Origin: Serratia sarumanii
Lineage (GTDB): Bacteria; Pseudomonadota; Gammaproteobacteria; Enterobacterales; Enterobacteriaceae
Assembly: GCF_029962605.1 (NCBI RefSeq)
Contig: NZ_CP124750.1
Coordinates: 806,001 to 870,000, forward strand
Reading direction: 5' to 3'
Length of the DNA stretch: 64,000 nt
Made by a program: the position numbers and the translations under genes. This document shows, one piece after another, positions 21,916 through 30,284 of this stretch; the stretch's first letter is position 1; the number at the start of each line of letters is the position of its first letter. The notes beneath the pieces were generated by a model. The model was not told the DNA's origin and ran no database searches. It saw only the letters and a program-made list of their open reading frames with translations.

Positions 21916-21947
21916 CTCATCAATGAATTTTCTGATCGGGGGGCGTC

Positions 21948-22115
21948 ATGAGTAATACTAAAAAAGTGCCGGTGGGTTATGTTAAGCCATCTCGTACGGA
22001 CATTGCCCGCTCAGTGGCGACATCAACGGCGGTTGAAACAGGTCAACCTTCAGCCAGAATTGAAGCTTCTTTAGAAGAAGTGCGTAAAAAATTCGCTCAT
22101 CTGCGCCTTGCCTAA
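21948..22115 (+). CDS. Small protein, candidate VbhA-like antitoxin of the adjacent Fic protein
   Basis: 55 residues, beginning MSNTKKVPVGYVKPSRTDIA, with GGGGGG six to seven bases before the ATG. The middle reads ARSVATSTAVETGQPSA. This can be aligned by eye with the inhibitory helix of class I Fic antitoxins (VbhA), whose motif is [S/T]xxxE[G/N]; here it is Ser26-x3-Glu30 followed by Thr31. The C-terminus (ASLEEVRKKFAHLRLA) is a likely helix. Unusually, the gene converges on fic and their stop codons overlap by four bases. The antitoxin role is inferred from the motif and position. Otherwise this is an unrecognised small protein. Confidence 0.6.
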   Translation: MSNTKKVPVGYVKPSRTDIARSVATSTAVETGQPSARIEASLEEVRKKFAHLRLA

Positions 22116-22729
22116 TACTTTCTTAGTGCTTGGTTGACCCAGTGTTTCATCGGCTCGTAGTTCATGTTCATACCCGAGTGAATAGACGAGATATATTGGG
22201 CTCTGTTTTGTTCCCAGCTTTGATAATCCAACGGTTTATGCCCACCCTGAACCGCCATCACATCGGCCAACAGCCGTGACAAACGGCCATTCCCTTCTCT
22301 AAAAGGGTGTATGAGTATCAGTTCAACATGGATTATCGCGATCGCTTCTATCAGCTGTTCTTCGCTCATGTCTGAGCAAGGTGTGTAACTTGCCAGGTAT
22401 TTCACTTCGAAATCGTCCAGTAGTTTGGGCAATCGCGTCGAAGGGGCAAACATGAAGCCTCCTTTGCTGATATTGACGGCTCTTGCTTGTCCAGCCCACG
22501 CATAAATATTGCCTAACCAGCGGTGATGCCATCCCTTAAGCATCTCGACGGTGATTCTTCCTAATGGAAAGTGCTGTTCGAAAACGGAACGGTAGAGCTG
22601 CTCCAGCAACACCAACTCGGCGCCGTCGAGTTCGTCGCTATCGGTGATGCCCAGCTTATTGGCTAGAACTTGCTCGCCGGATTCTTTCTCATATTGACCT
22701 TCGCTGCTGGAAACATGGTATCGGCTCAT
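22112..22729 (-). CDS. fic: Fic-domain protein (predicted AMP-transferase toxin)
   Basis: 205 residues from the ATG at 22729; an upstream frame from 22795 adds a hydrophobic stretch not seen in the family. The Fic catalytic motif HPFREGNGRLSR (residues 141-152) is fully intact, with His141, Glu145 and the anion-hole glycines. GGFMFAPSTRLP (about 90-101) is the likely target-docking flap. No [S/T]xxxE[G/N] inhibitory helix is seen at either end, so it fits class I, inhibited in trans. Fic enzymes usually transfer AMP from ATP to protein hydroxyls. The module is framed by 60-bp direct repeats, suggesting acquisition. Confidence 0.9.
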   Translation of the reverse strand: MSRYHVSSSEGQYEKESGEQVLANKLGITDSDELDGAELVLLEQLYRSVFEQHFPLGRITVEMLKGWHHRWLGNIYAWAGQARAVNISKGGFMFAPSTRLPKLLDDFEVKYLASYTPCSDMSEEQLIEAIAIIHVELILIHPFREGNGRLSRLLADVMAVQGGHKPLDYQSWEQNRAQYISSIHSGMNMNYEPMKHWVNQALRKY

Positions 22730-22888
22730 GAATACGCTCGATGATAATAAGGTGGGGGATAAGGCAAGTATAATCAGCGATGTGTAGTGGAACAATTTAA
22801 TTAAAATCAGTCTATTAAGTTAGAATTAATCATAGTTCTGATTAATACCATCGAAATAAAGATTTTCAATTCATTGGATGTTAACGGT
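22730..22888. promoter_or_regulatory. AT-rich upstream region of fic
   Basis: About 160 bases, much more AT-rich than the neighbouring genes (for example TTAATTAAAATCAGTC near 22796-22811), between the fic start and direct-repeat copy 2. It must contain the minus-strand fic promoter; no specific site is certain. The base composition contrast supports a foreign origin of the module. Confidence 0.4.
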
Positions 22889-22948
22889 ACAACGCAAGTC
22901 GCCGCCCGCTGAGGCGGCGTGGAGTTTATTGCGCGGCGGTGAGGGGCA
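22889..22948. repeat. 60-bp direct repeat, copy 2 (gene-attached copy)
   Basis: This copy contains the final codons and stop of the beta-propeller gene (22926 to 22948) and its downstream hairpin at about 22900-22919. It differs from copy 1 at one base. On the minus strand the hairpin could act as that gene's terminator, though the T run after it is poor. Confidence 0.9.
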
Positions 22949-23918
22949 GGGGCAGTTGATAGAGACGGAAGCTGTCGGGCACTTCGGATTCATGGCCGGG
23001 CAGCAGGCGGTGGCGAATGCGCGATTCGCTGACGAAGGCGCAGCCTTGTGGGGTGATAGTCAGATTGACCGGCGATTCCATGCCTTCGCGCAAGACCTCA
23101 ATCCGGTGCATGCCTGCCGCCTTGGGAGACGGGATCCGCAGGATCCGCCCCTGGCCGCTCTGGATCCCGTTTTCCAGCACGATCAGCGCGCCGTCCGGTG
23201 CCAACCCCATCCCGTCCGGGTTTTCAATCAGGCGCGGCAGCTGCATTTCCGTCAACTGCGGCTTTGGATCGTTATAGCTGAGGGTGTAGAGCTTACCGGT
23301 GCCGAAATTGGCGACAGCCAGCAGCCGGTCGTCGAGCAGCACGATCCCGGCGGCGCCCAGCCCGCTAGGGGCCGCTAAGCGTGGATCCTGATACAGCGTA
23401 CTGAATGCCGCTTCGCCCGGCCGCAGGCGCAGGATGCCGCCGCCGCGGGTTTCCGTCACGTATACCGTACCGTCTGCGCCGAGCACGATATCGTTGCCCA
23501 TTTCTCCCGCCGGCAGCGCCAGGCTGCGGTTGAGCGTGCCATCCGCGACGTTCAGCGCGTAGATGCGGTTGGCGCGCGTTTTGCCGCCGGAGAGGAAGTC
23601 CGGCGAATTGCCCCACAGCAGCCCGCGCCGTTCGTCCAGCCGCAGCGCGTTTGAGGCGAACACCGTGTCAGCGCCGGGGAAAAAGATTTCCCACGCTTTA
23701 CCAGGCCGTTTGCGCAGCACGTTGCCGCTGGTGATCAGGCCGACATACAGCGTGCCGTCCGCCGCGCGGGCGATGCCGTTGGGGTAAAGCGCGCCGGGCG
23801 GCAGCGTCATGCTGCTTTCTGTACAGTGTGCATCGACGGCGGCCTGCGCCGGCGCGCTAAGGGTGAGTGCAGTAGCGAGGGTGAATAACGCCGCTCGCGC
23901 GGTCACAACGTATGCCAT
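22926..23918 (-). CDS. Secreted SMP-30/gluconolactonase-like beta-propeller protein
   Basis: 330 residues from the ATG at 23918, which has AGGAG seven bases upstream and gives a signal peptide (MAYVVTARAALFTLATALTL, cleavage near AQAAVD). The mature part has repeated blades with NGIARAADGTLYVG, GNDIVLGADGTVYVTET, GLAPDGALIVLENG and similar segments, typical of six-bladed SMP-30/NHL-type propellers. Such proteins include lactonases, but the catalytic metal ligands are not certain here, so activity is unassigned. The likely operon is SDR, aldo/keto reductase, then this gene. Its 3' end is duplicated beyond the Fic module. Confidence 0.75.
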   Translation of the reverse strand: MAYVVTARAALFTLATALTLSAPAQAAVDAHCTESSMTLPPGALYPNGIARAADGTLYVGLITSGNVLRKRPGKAWEIFFPGADTVFASNALRLDERRGLLWGNSPDFLSGGKTRANRIYALNVADGTLNRSLALPAGEMGNDIVLGADGTVYVTETRGGGILRLRPGEAAFSTLYQDPRLAAPSGLGAAGIVLLDDRLLAVANFGTGKLYTLSYNDPKPQLTEMQLPRLIENPDGMGLAPDGALIVLENGIQSGQGRILRIPSPKAAGMHRIEVLREGMESPVNLTITPQGCAFVSESRIRHRLLPGHESEVPDSFRLYQLPLPLTAAQ

Positions 23919-23947
23919 GTCTTTCTCCTGGAATGAAGGAAAAGGGG

Positions 23948-24919
23948 CTACCAGCGCTCGGGGCGGGCAGCGTGCGCCATTGGCGCCTCCAGCGCGGCCA
24001 CGTCTTCTTGCGATAGCCTGAGGTCGAGCGCCGCCAGCGCATCCTGCAGATGGTGTGGCTTGGACATGCCCACCAGCGGCGATGCCACGCCGGGTTTGGC
24101 CAACAGCCAGGCCAGCGCAATCTGCGCCGGGGGAACGCCGCGCGCGGCCGCCACCTCCGCTACCGCAGCGACGGTGCGTTCGACCTCGTTTCTGCCGCCG
24201 TACCAACGGGGGGCCTGCTCGTCGGTGGCGGCGCGCAGCGTGCCGCCACTGCCGGAGCCGGCCAGCACGCCGCGGGCCAGCGGCGACCAGGGCGTCAGGC
24301 CAAGACCTTCCTCCAGGCACAGCGGGATCAGTTCCTCTTCGTCTTCACGCGTCACCAGGTTGTATTGGCTTTGCAACGAAATAAACGGCGCCAGGCGGTG
24401 CTGACGTTGAAAGGCCAGCATTTTCATCAGGCGCCAGGCGTGCAGTGAAGACGCGCCGAGATAGCGGATCTTGCCCGCCCGCACCAGGCCGTCGAGGGTG
24501 TCGGCAGTTTCTTCGATCGGCGTTTCGGTGTCGAAGCGGTGCAGCACGAACAGATCGAGGTAATCCGTTCCCAGCCGCTGCAAGGAGGCGTCAATGCTGT
24601 GCAGCAGGTGCTTGCGCGACAGCCCCCGGCTGTTCGGCTGCGCGTCCATCGGAAAGTAGGCCTTGGTGGCGATCACCACGTCTTCTCGACGGGCGAACGC
24701 CTTCAGCGCGCGGCCGAGAATGCGTTCGCTTTCTCCGCCGGAGTAAATGTTGGCGGTATCGAAAAAGTTGATGCCCGCTTCCAGCGCTTCGCGGATAAAG
24801 GGGCGCGCTTCATCCTCCTTCAGCACCCAGGGGCGCCAGGCCGGATCGCCGTAGGTCATGCCGCCCAGGCAGAGGCGGGACACCTTCAGGCCGCTGTCGC
24901 CAAGCCGAACGTAGTTCAT
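23948..24919 (-). CDS. Aldo/keto reductase
   Basis: 323 residues. The catalytic tetrad is Asp54 and Tyr59 (FFDTANIYSGG), Lys86 (VVIATKAYF) and His127 (LFVLHRFD). The late SPLVGMSKPHHLQDAL segment binds NADPH phosphate. It belongs to the YajO/Tas-like branch of NADPH-dependent carbonyl reductases. The substrate is unknown. It lies between the SDR and the propeller gene, 12 and 29 bases away, so co-transcription is likely, under the divergent LysR regulator. Confidence 0.9.
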   Translation of the reverse strand: MNYVRLGDSGLKVSRLCLGGMTYGDPAWRPWVLKEDEARPFIREALEAGINFFDTANIYSGGESERILGRALKAFARREDVVIATKAYFPMDAQPNSRGLSRKHLLHSIDASLQRLGTDYLDLFVLHRFDTETPIEETADTLDGLVRAGKIRYLGASSLHAWRLMKMLAFQRQHRLAPFISLQSQYNLVTREDEEELIPLCLEEGLGLTPWSPLARGVLAGSGSGGTLRAATDEQAPRWYGGRNEVERTVAAVAEVAAARGVPPAQIALAWLLAKPGVASPLVGMSKPHHLQDALAALDLRLSQEDVAALEAPMAHAARPERW

Positions 24920-24931
24920 GACGTCGTCTCC

Positions 24932-25732
24932 TCAGCGCATGCCGGCGATGGTGTAACCGCCGTCCACCAGCAGGCTTTGGCCGGTGATGAAGCGGGCTTC
25001 GTCCGTCGCCAGCCACAGCGCCACATCGCCGATGTCTTCCGATTCGCCCAGGCGGCCGGCGGGCGTGTGGGCGATAAAGGGCGCGAACGCCGCGCTGTCG
25101 GCCACGCTGCCGCGCGCCATCGGCGTGTCGATGATGCCGGGGTTGATGTTGTTGACGCGGATGCCCTGGCCGCTGTATTCGAGCGCCACCGCGCGGATCA
25201 TCGCATCGAGCGCGCCTTTGCTGGCGGAGTAGCTGGATGAACCGGCCAGCGCGCCGTGGGTCAGCCAGGAGGAAGTGTTAACGATCACGCCGCCCGAGCG
25301 CTGAGCCAGGAAGGTTTCAATCTCGTATTTCATCGCCAGCCAGACGCCTCTGAGGTTAATGGCGATCACCCGGTCAAAATCTTCGCTGCTCTGTTCGGTG
25401 ATGGGAGCGAAGTTGCCGATGATGCCGGCGTTGTTGAAGGCGACGTCGAGCCGGCCGTAGTGGGCGGTCACCGTGGCGAGCAGCCTACGGATATCGTCTT
25501 CCTGGGAGACGTCGGCCACGATGGGCAGGGCGTCGCCGCCAGCCAGCGCGATGTCGCGCGCCGTGGCTTCGATTTCCGCCGCGCGTCGGCCGGCCAGCGC
25601 CACTTTGGCGCCTTCGCGGGCATAGGCCAGCGCGGCGGCGCGGCCGATGCCTGTGCCGCCGCCGCTCACCAGCACGACTTTGTCCGCCAGACGGCGCGGC
25701 GTTTCATGAGTTGGAGCTGTAGCATTAATCAT
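24932..25732 (-). CDS. Short-chain dehydrogenase/reductase (SDR)
   Basis: 266 residues, classical SDR. The Rossmann glycine motif is GGGTGIG (residues 24-30), then NNAG at 100-103, the catalytic Ser154/155, Tyr168 and Lys172 in YSASK, and the PG motif in NPGIIDTPMA. The Arg after the beta-2 strand (AGRR) favours NADP(H). The substrate is not deducible. It is the first gene of the minus-strand trio and is divergent from a LysR gene, the usual arrangement for regulation by that protein. Confidence 0.92.
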   Translation of the reverse strand: MINATAPTHETPRRLADKVVLVSGGGTGIGRAAALAYAREGAKVALAGRRAAEIEATARDIALAGGDALPIVADVSQEDDIRRLLATVTAHYGRLDVAFNNAGIIGNFAPITEQSSEDFDRVIAINLRGVWLAMKYEIETFLAQRSGGVIVNTSSWLTHGALAGSSSYSASKGALDAMIRAVALEYSGQGIRVNNINPGIIDTPMARGSVADSAAFAPFIAHTPAGRLGESEDIGDVALWLATDEARFITGQSLLVDGGYTIAGMR

Positions 25733-25838
25733 CGCATCGATACCTGGTAATGGGTTCGATCGTAATGCTATGTTGTTAGATAACGGATAACTATCCGCTA
25801 AAAATTCATCTCACTATTAGATAATTTATATTAATAGC
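25733..25838. promoter_or_regulatory. Divergent SDR/lysR control region
   Basis: The 106-base spacer holds an inverted repeat GGATA-AC-TATCC (25785-25796) and two copies of TTAGATAA (25776-25783 and 25817-25824). These are candidate LysR-type binding elements between the two divergent starts. The assignment is inferred from layout. Confidence 0.5.
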
Positions 25839-26732
25839 ATGAAGAAACCCGAATTGTCCGGCCTGGCGGCCTTCGTGGCTATCGCCAGTGAACGCAGCTT
25901 CCGCCGCGCCGCCGCCCGATTGGGCGTGACGCCGCCGACGCTGACCCACACCCTGCGCGAACTGGAAGCGCAGGTGGGCATTCGCCTGCTGAACCGCACC
26001 ACCCGCAACGTTTCGCCGACGGAGGCCGGTGAGCATCTGTTGGCACAGCTGGTGCCGGCCTTTACCGACATCGACGCCGCGCTGGAGAGCCTGAATGCGT
26101 TTCGCGAAGGGCCGCGCGGCCTGGTGCGCATCAACGCGCCGCGTTCGGCGATCGATCTCGCCATCGTGCCGCATCTGGGGCGGTTGGCCAGCGAATATCC
26201 CGGCATTACGCTGGAGGTGGTGGCGGACGAAGGGTTCGCCAACATCGTCGAGCAAGGCTTTGACGCCGGTATTCGGCTCGGCGAGGATCTGCACAACGAT
26301 ATGCGCGCGGTGCGTCTGACGCCGGATCTGCGTTTTGCCATCGTCGCCACGCCGGACTATTTTCAACGGCACGGCGAACCGACGCACCCGCAGGATTTGC
26401 TGCAGCACCGCTGCATCGGTTGGCGCAAGGCCTCTTCGGGCGAGCGCTACAAATGGGCATTTCAGCAGGGCGAGCAGCGATTTTCCGTGGCGGTCAACAG
26501 CCCGCTGATCGTGGATGACGCGAGGCTGCTGCTGCAGGCGGCGCTGGCGCACGTCGGCATCGCCTTCGCCATTGAACAGGAGGTGGAAGAACACCTCGCG
26601 AGCGGGCGGCTGCGGCGAGTGTTGGCCGACTGGTGCGCGCCGTTTCCCGGTTTTTACCTCTATTACCCCAACCGCAGGAACCATTCCGTGGCGCTGGCCA
26701 CGGTGATCGAGTTGCTGCGTCTGCCCACCTAA
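25839..26732 (+). CDS. LysR-family transcriptional regulator
   Basis: 297 residues. The N-terminal winged helix-turn-helix (about residues 5-62, FVAIASERSFRRAAARLGVTPPTLTHTLRELEAQVGIRLLNRTTR) is canonical, followed by a linker helix and a two-lobed effector domain. It resembles the YafC/AaeR-like group. It is transcribed away from the SDR-AKR-propeller trio and probably controls it. The effector is unknown. Confidence 0.9.
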   Translation: MKKPELSGLAAFVAIASERSFRRAAARLGVTPPTLTHTLRELEAQVGIRLLNRTTRNVSPTEAGEHLLAQLVPAFTDIDAALESLNAFREGPRGLVRINAPRSAIDLAIVPHLGRLASEYPGITLEVVADEGFANIVEQGFDAGIRLGEDLHNDMRAVRLTPDLRFAIVATPDYFQRHGEPTHPQDLLQHRCIGWRKASSGERYKWAFQQGEQRFSVAVNSPLIVDDARLLLQAALAHVGIAFAIEQEVEEHLASGRLRRVLADWCAPFPGFYLYYPNRRNHSVALATVIELLRLPT

Positions 26733-27148
26733 TCCTCTTCGCCTGCCATCGCGTTCGGAGAGCAGCAGGCGAATCAAGCTTGAACTATTTTTATTCCCTT
26801 TTCGTTTGTTCAGGCGCAAATAAATCCTTAAATTCTCGGTGTGTTTATAACTATCTGTTTATAATTGTTATTTTAGTATTTATTGCGAATATTCTGAGTT
26901 TACATCGGTTATTTGAGAGCCCGGTCACACTATTTTTTTATGCGAAATGTGAAGGGGGTCAAGCCATCAGGTCAAGGAGAGACGGTTATTCTCCCCCCTG
27001 GCTTACCGATCCGTTTTCATGCTCCGTATACTGTCTGCAACCAGGGCAACGTGACGGAAATTTTCATAAGGAATGTGCGTGAAGCAATCGTGATTGCATC
27101 TGGCATACAAATAACACAGGGTTTTTTTGATTATCTGAGGTGCTTGGT
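26733..27148. promoter_or_regulatory. Upstream region of the chitobiose operon
   Basis: 416 bases, AT-rich, with no supported gene. It should contain the chbB promoter and sites for ChbR, NagC and CRP, which regulate this operon in E. coli. I could not place any of these sites with confidence. Confidence 0.4.
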
Positions 27149-27466
27149 ATGGAAAAGAAAAAAATCTATCTGTTTTGTTCTGCCGGTATGTCCACTTCCC
27201 TGTTGGTTTCAAAAATGAAGGCGCAGGCCGAGAAATACGAAGTGCCGGTGATCATCGCCGCCTACCCGGAAGCGCTGGCTGCGGAGAAAGGCGTTGAAGC
27301 GGATCTGATCCTGCTGGGGCCGCAGATTGCCTACACCTTGCCGGAAGTGCAAAAACAGCTGCCCAACAAACCCGTTGAAGTCATCGATCCGCTGCTGTAC
27401 GGCAAGGTCGATGGGCTGGGCGTGCTGAAGGCCGCGGTGGCCGCCATCAAGAAAGCCAACCAATAA
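27149..27466 (+). CDS. chbB: PTS system chitobiose-specific EIIB component
   Basis: 105 residues, beginning [17 protein letters not shown]. Cys10 in the [11 protein letters not shown] loop is the phospho-acceptor of lactose/chitobiose-family EIIB domains. The protein is almost identical in pattern to E. coli ChbB, ending [12 protein letters not shown]. It receives phosphate from an EIIA and passes it to the sugar in ChbC. The start at 27149 matches the family; an in-frame ATG three codons earlier (27140) is unlikely. No EIIA gene (chbA) follows in this cluster. Confidence 0.95.
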   Translation: MEKKKIYLFCSAGMSTSLLVSKMKAQAEKYEVPVIIAAYPEALAAEKGVEADLILLGPQIAYTLPEVQKQLPNKPVEVIDPLLYGKVDGLGVLKAAVAAIKKANQ

Positions 27467-27478
27467 CAGGAGGCCGCC

Positions 27479-28840
27479 GTGAATACCCTCATTGCCTCGC
27501 TCGAGAAGGTTATCCTGCCTTTCGCCGTAAAAATCGGCAAGCAGCCCCACGTCAACGCCATCAAGAACGGCTTTATCCGCCTGATGCCGCTGACCTTGAC
27601 CGGGGCGATGTTCGTGTTGATCAACAACGTGTTCCTGAGCTTCGGCGAAGGATCGTTTTTCTATTCGCTGGGCGTGCGCCTGGACGCCTCCACCCTCGAG
27701 ACGCTCAATAGCCTGAAGAGCATTGGCGGCAGCGTGTACAACGGCACGCTGGGGATCATGTCCCTGATGACGCCGTTCTTTATCAGCATGGCGTTGGCCG
27801 AAGAGCGCAAGGTCGATCCGCTCGCCTCGGCGCTGCTGGCGGTGGCTGCTTTTATGACCGTCACACCGTTCAACGTCGGCGAGGCCTATGCGGTGGGCGC
27901 CAACTGGCTGGGCGGCGCCAACATCATTTCCGGTATGGTGATCGGGCTGGTGGTGGCCGAGATGTTTGCTTTCATCGTGCGGCGCAACTGGGTGATCAGC
28001 CTGCCGGACAGCGTGCCGGCTTCGGTGTCGCGCTCCTTCTCGGCGCTGATCCCCGGTTTCATCATCCTCTCCATCATGGGGCTGGTGGCGTTCGCGCTGG
28101 CGCACTGGGGCACCAACTTCCACCAGATCATCATGGACGGCATTTCGGCACCGCTGGCCAAGATGGGCAGCGTGGTGGGCTGGGTGTACGTGCTGTTCTC
28201 CTCGCTGCTGTGGTTCTTTGGGGTGCACGGCTCCATGGCGCTGGCGGCGCTGGACAGCGGCATCATGACGCCGTTCGCGCTGGAAAACGTGGAGCTGTAC
28301 AACAAATACGGTTCGGTCGAAGCGGCGGTGGCCGCCGGGAAAGAGTTCCACATGTGGGCGAAGCCGTTCGTCGACTCCTACATTTACCTCGGCGGCACCG
28401 GCTCGACGCTGGGCCTGATCATCGCCATCTTCATCGCCTCGCGCCGCGAGGATTACCGCCAGGTCGCCAAGCTGGCGACGCCGTCCGGCATTTTTCAGAT
28501 CAACGAACCGATTCTGTTCGGCCTGCCGGTGATCATGAACCCGGTGATGTTCATTCCGTTCATCCTGGTGCAGCCGGTGCTGACCATTATCACCTCGCTG
28601 GCTTATTACTCCGGGCTGATCCCGCCTATCACCAACATCGCGCCCTGGACCATGCCGGTCGGCCTGGGGGCGTTCTTCAACACCAACGGCAGCATCATGG
28701 CCATGTTGTTGAGCCTGTTTAACCTGGCGGTCGCCACCGTGATTTATCTGCCGTTCGTGGCGATCTCCAACAAGGCGCAGAGCCAGATCGACGCGGCGAC
28801 GGAAAGCGAAGAAGACATCGCCAAGGCGCTGAAATTCTAA
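27479..28840 (+). CDS. chbC: PTS system chitobiose-specific EIIC permease
   Basis: 453 residues from a GTG at 27479 with AGGAGG ahead. It is a multi-spanning inner-membrane protein of the lactose/cellobiose family. Conserved stretches include [23 protein letters not shown] at the start (described here by residues about 18-40), the [21 protein letters not shown] substrate region and the [10 protein letters not shown] tail shared with E. coli ChbC. It transports and phosphorylates N,N'-diacetylchitobiose, probably also related beta-glucosides. It is 12 bases after chbB. Confidence 0.95.
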   Translation: MNTLIASLEKVILPFAVKIGKQPHVNAIKNGFIRLMPLTLTGAMFVLINNVFLSFGEGSFFYSLGVRLDASTLETLNSLKSIGGSVYNGTLGIMSLMTPFFISMALAEERKVDPLASALLAVAAFMTVTPFNVGEAYAVGANWLGGANIISGMVIGLVVAEMFAFIVRRNWVISLPDSVPASVSRSFSALIPGFIILSIMGLVAFALAHWGTNFHQIIMDGISAPLAKMGSVVGWVYVLFSSLLWFFGVHGSMALAALDSGIMTPFALENVELYNKYGSVEAAVAAGKEFHMWAKPFVDSYIYLGGTGSTLGLIIAIFIASRREDYRQVAKLATPSGIFQINEPILFGLPVIMNPVMFIPFILVQPVLTIITSLAYYSGLIPPITNIAPWTMPVGLGAFFNTNGSIMAMLLSLFNLAVATVIYLPFVAISNKAQSQIDAATESEEDIAKALKF

Positions 28841-28883
28841 CTGTGGAACGGGGCGGCGCGGCCGCCCTGCGAGGGACGCGAGT

Positions 28884-30269
28884 ATGGAATATCAATTTGC
28901 CGACGGGTTCTGGTGGGGGAGCGCCACCTCCGCGCCGCAGTCTGAAGGGGCGGCCGCGCGCGACGGCAAGAGCCGCAACATCTTCGACTATTGGTTCGAG
29001 ATCGCGCCCGAGCGCTTTCACGATCGGGTGGGGCCGGCCGAGGCCTCGACCTTTTACGACCATTTCCGCGCCGATATCGGGCTGCTCAAAACGCTGGGCC
29101 ACAATACCTTCAGAACGTCTATCTCGTGGTCGCGGCTGATCCCGGACGGTGACGGCGAGGTGAACCCGCAGGCGGTGGCGTTCTATAACGCGATGATCGA
29201 CGAGCTGCTGGCGCAGGGCATCACCCCGTTTATCAATCTCTACCACTTCGATATGCCGCTGTGCATGCAGCAGCGCGGCGGCTGGGAAAGCCGGGCGGTG
29301 GTCGAAGCCTATGCGCGTTACGCCGATATCTGCTTCGGCCTGTTTGGCGATCGGGTCACCCACTGGTTCACCTTCAACGAGCCGATCGTGCCGGTGGAGG
29401 CCGGTTACCTGAATGACCTGCATTACCCTTGCGTGGTGGACTTCAAACGGGCGGTCACCGTGGCGTATCACAGCGTACTGGCGCACGCCATGGCGGTGCA
29501 GCGTTTCAGAGCGCGGGAGCTGCCGGGGAGCATCGGCATCATTCTGAATCTGAGCCCGACCTATCCGCGTTCCGACGCGCCGGAGGATCGGCAGGCCGCG
29601 CACGACGCCGATCTGCTGTTCAACCGCAGTTTCCTCGATCCGGTCGCCAAAGGACGTTATCCGGTGGCGTTGCTGCAGCTGCTGGAGCGGCATGGGCTGA
29701 TGCCCCACTGCGAGCCGCAGGATGCGCAGCTGATTGAAGGCGGCGTGGTGGACATCCTCGGCGTCAACTATTACCAGCCGCGCAGGGTGCAGGCGAAAGA
29801 GGGGCGTCGTGCCGAGGGGCCGATCGCATCGCCGGAGGATTTGTTCAGTTACTATGCAATGCCGGGCCGCAAAATCAATCCGCACCGCGGCTGGGAGATC
29901 TACGAAAAGGGGCTGTACGACATCCTGATGGATCTGAAAGAGAACTACGGCAACCTGCCTTGTTATATTTCGGAAAACGGCATGGGCGTTGAGGGCGAAG
30001 AGGCGTTTATCGGCGCCAATGGGCGGGTGGAGGACGATTACCGCATCGACTTTATTCGCGAGCACCTGAAGTGGCTGCACCGCGCGCTGGCGGAAGGCTC
30101 GCAGTGCAAAGGCTATCATCTGTGGACCTTTATCGACTGCTGGTCCTGGCTGAACGCCTACAAGAATCGTTATGGGCTGGTGCGGCTGGATCGGGCGGAT
30201 CAGCGCCGCACCATCAAGAAAAGCGGCTACTGGTTTGCCGAGGCGGCCAGACGCAACGGATTTGACTAA
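28884..30269 (+). CDS. bglA: Glycoside hydrolase family 1, 6-phospho-beta-glucosidase type
   Basis: 461 residues, GH1 TIM barrel. The acid/base is Glu166 in TFNEP and the nucleophile is Glu364 in YISENGMG; the N-terminal FWWGSATSAPQSEGA motif is typical. It should hydrolyse the phosphorylated disaccharide brought in by ChbBC. E. coli uses the unrelated GH4 enzyme ChbF instead. The symbol bglA is by analogy with similar Serratia clusters as I recall them. Whether it cleaves 6-phospho-chitobiose, 6-phospho-cellobiose or both is unknown. Confidence 0.88.
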   Translation: MEYQFADGFWWGSATSAPQSEGAAARDGKSRNIFDYWFEIAPERFHDRVGPAEASTFYDHFRADIGLLKTLGHNTFRTSISWSRLIPDGDGEVNPQAVAFYNAMIDELLAQGITPFINLYHFDMPLCMQQRGGWESRAVVEAYARYADICFGLFGDRVTHWFTFNEPIVPVEAGYLNDLHYPCVVDFKRAVTVAYHSVLAHAMAVQRFRARELPGSIGIILNLSPTYPRSDAPEDRQAAHDADLLFNRSFLDPVAKGRYPVALLQLLERHGLMPHCEPQDAQLIEGGVVDILGVNYYQPRRVQAKEGRRAEGPIASPEDLFSYYAMPGRKINPHRGWEIYEKGLYDILMDLKENYGNLPCYISENGMGVEGEEAFIGANGRVEDDYRIDFIREHLKWLHRALAEGSQCKGYHLWTFIDCWSWLNAYKNRYGLVRLDRADQRRTIKKSGYWFAEAARRNGFD

Positions 30270-30284
30270 CGGGAGGCTGGCGCC

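Noticed and set aside
26913..27218. Small open frames upstream of chbB
   Set aside because: They overlap chbB in another frame or lack conserved features and ribosome sites.
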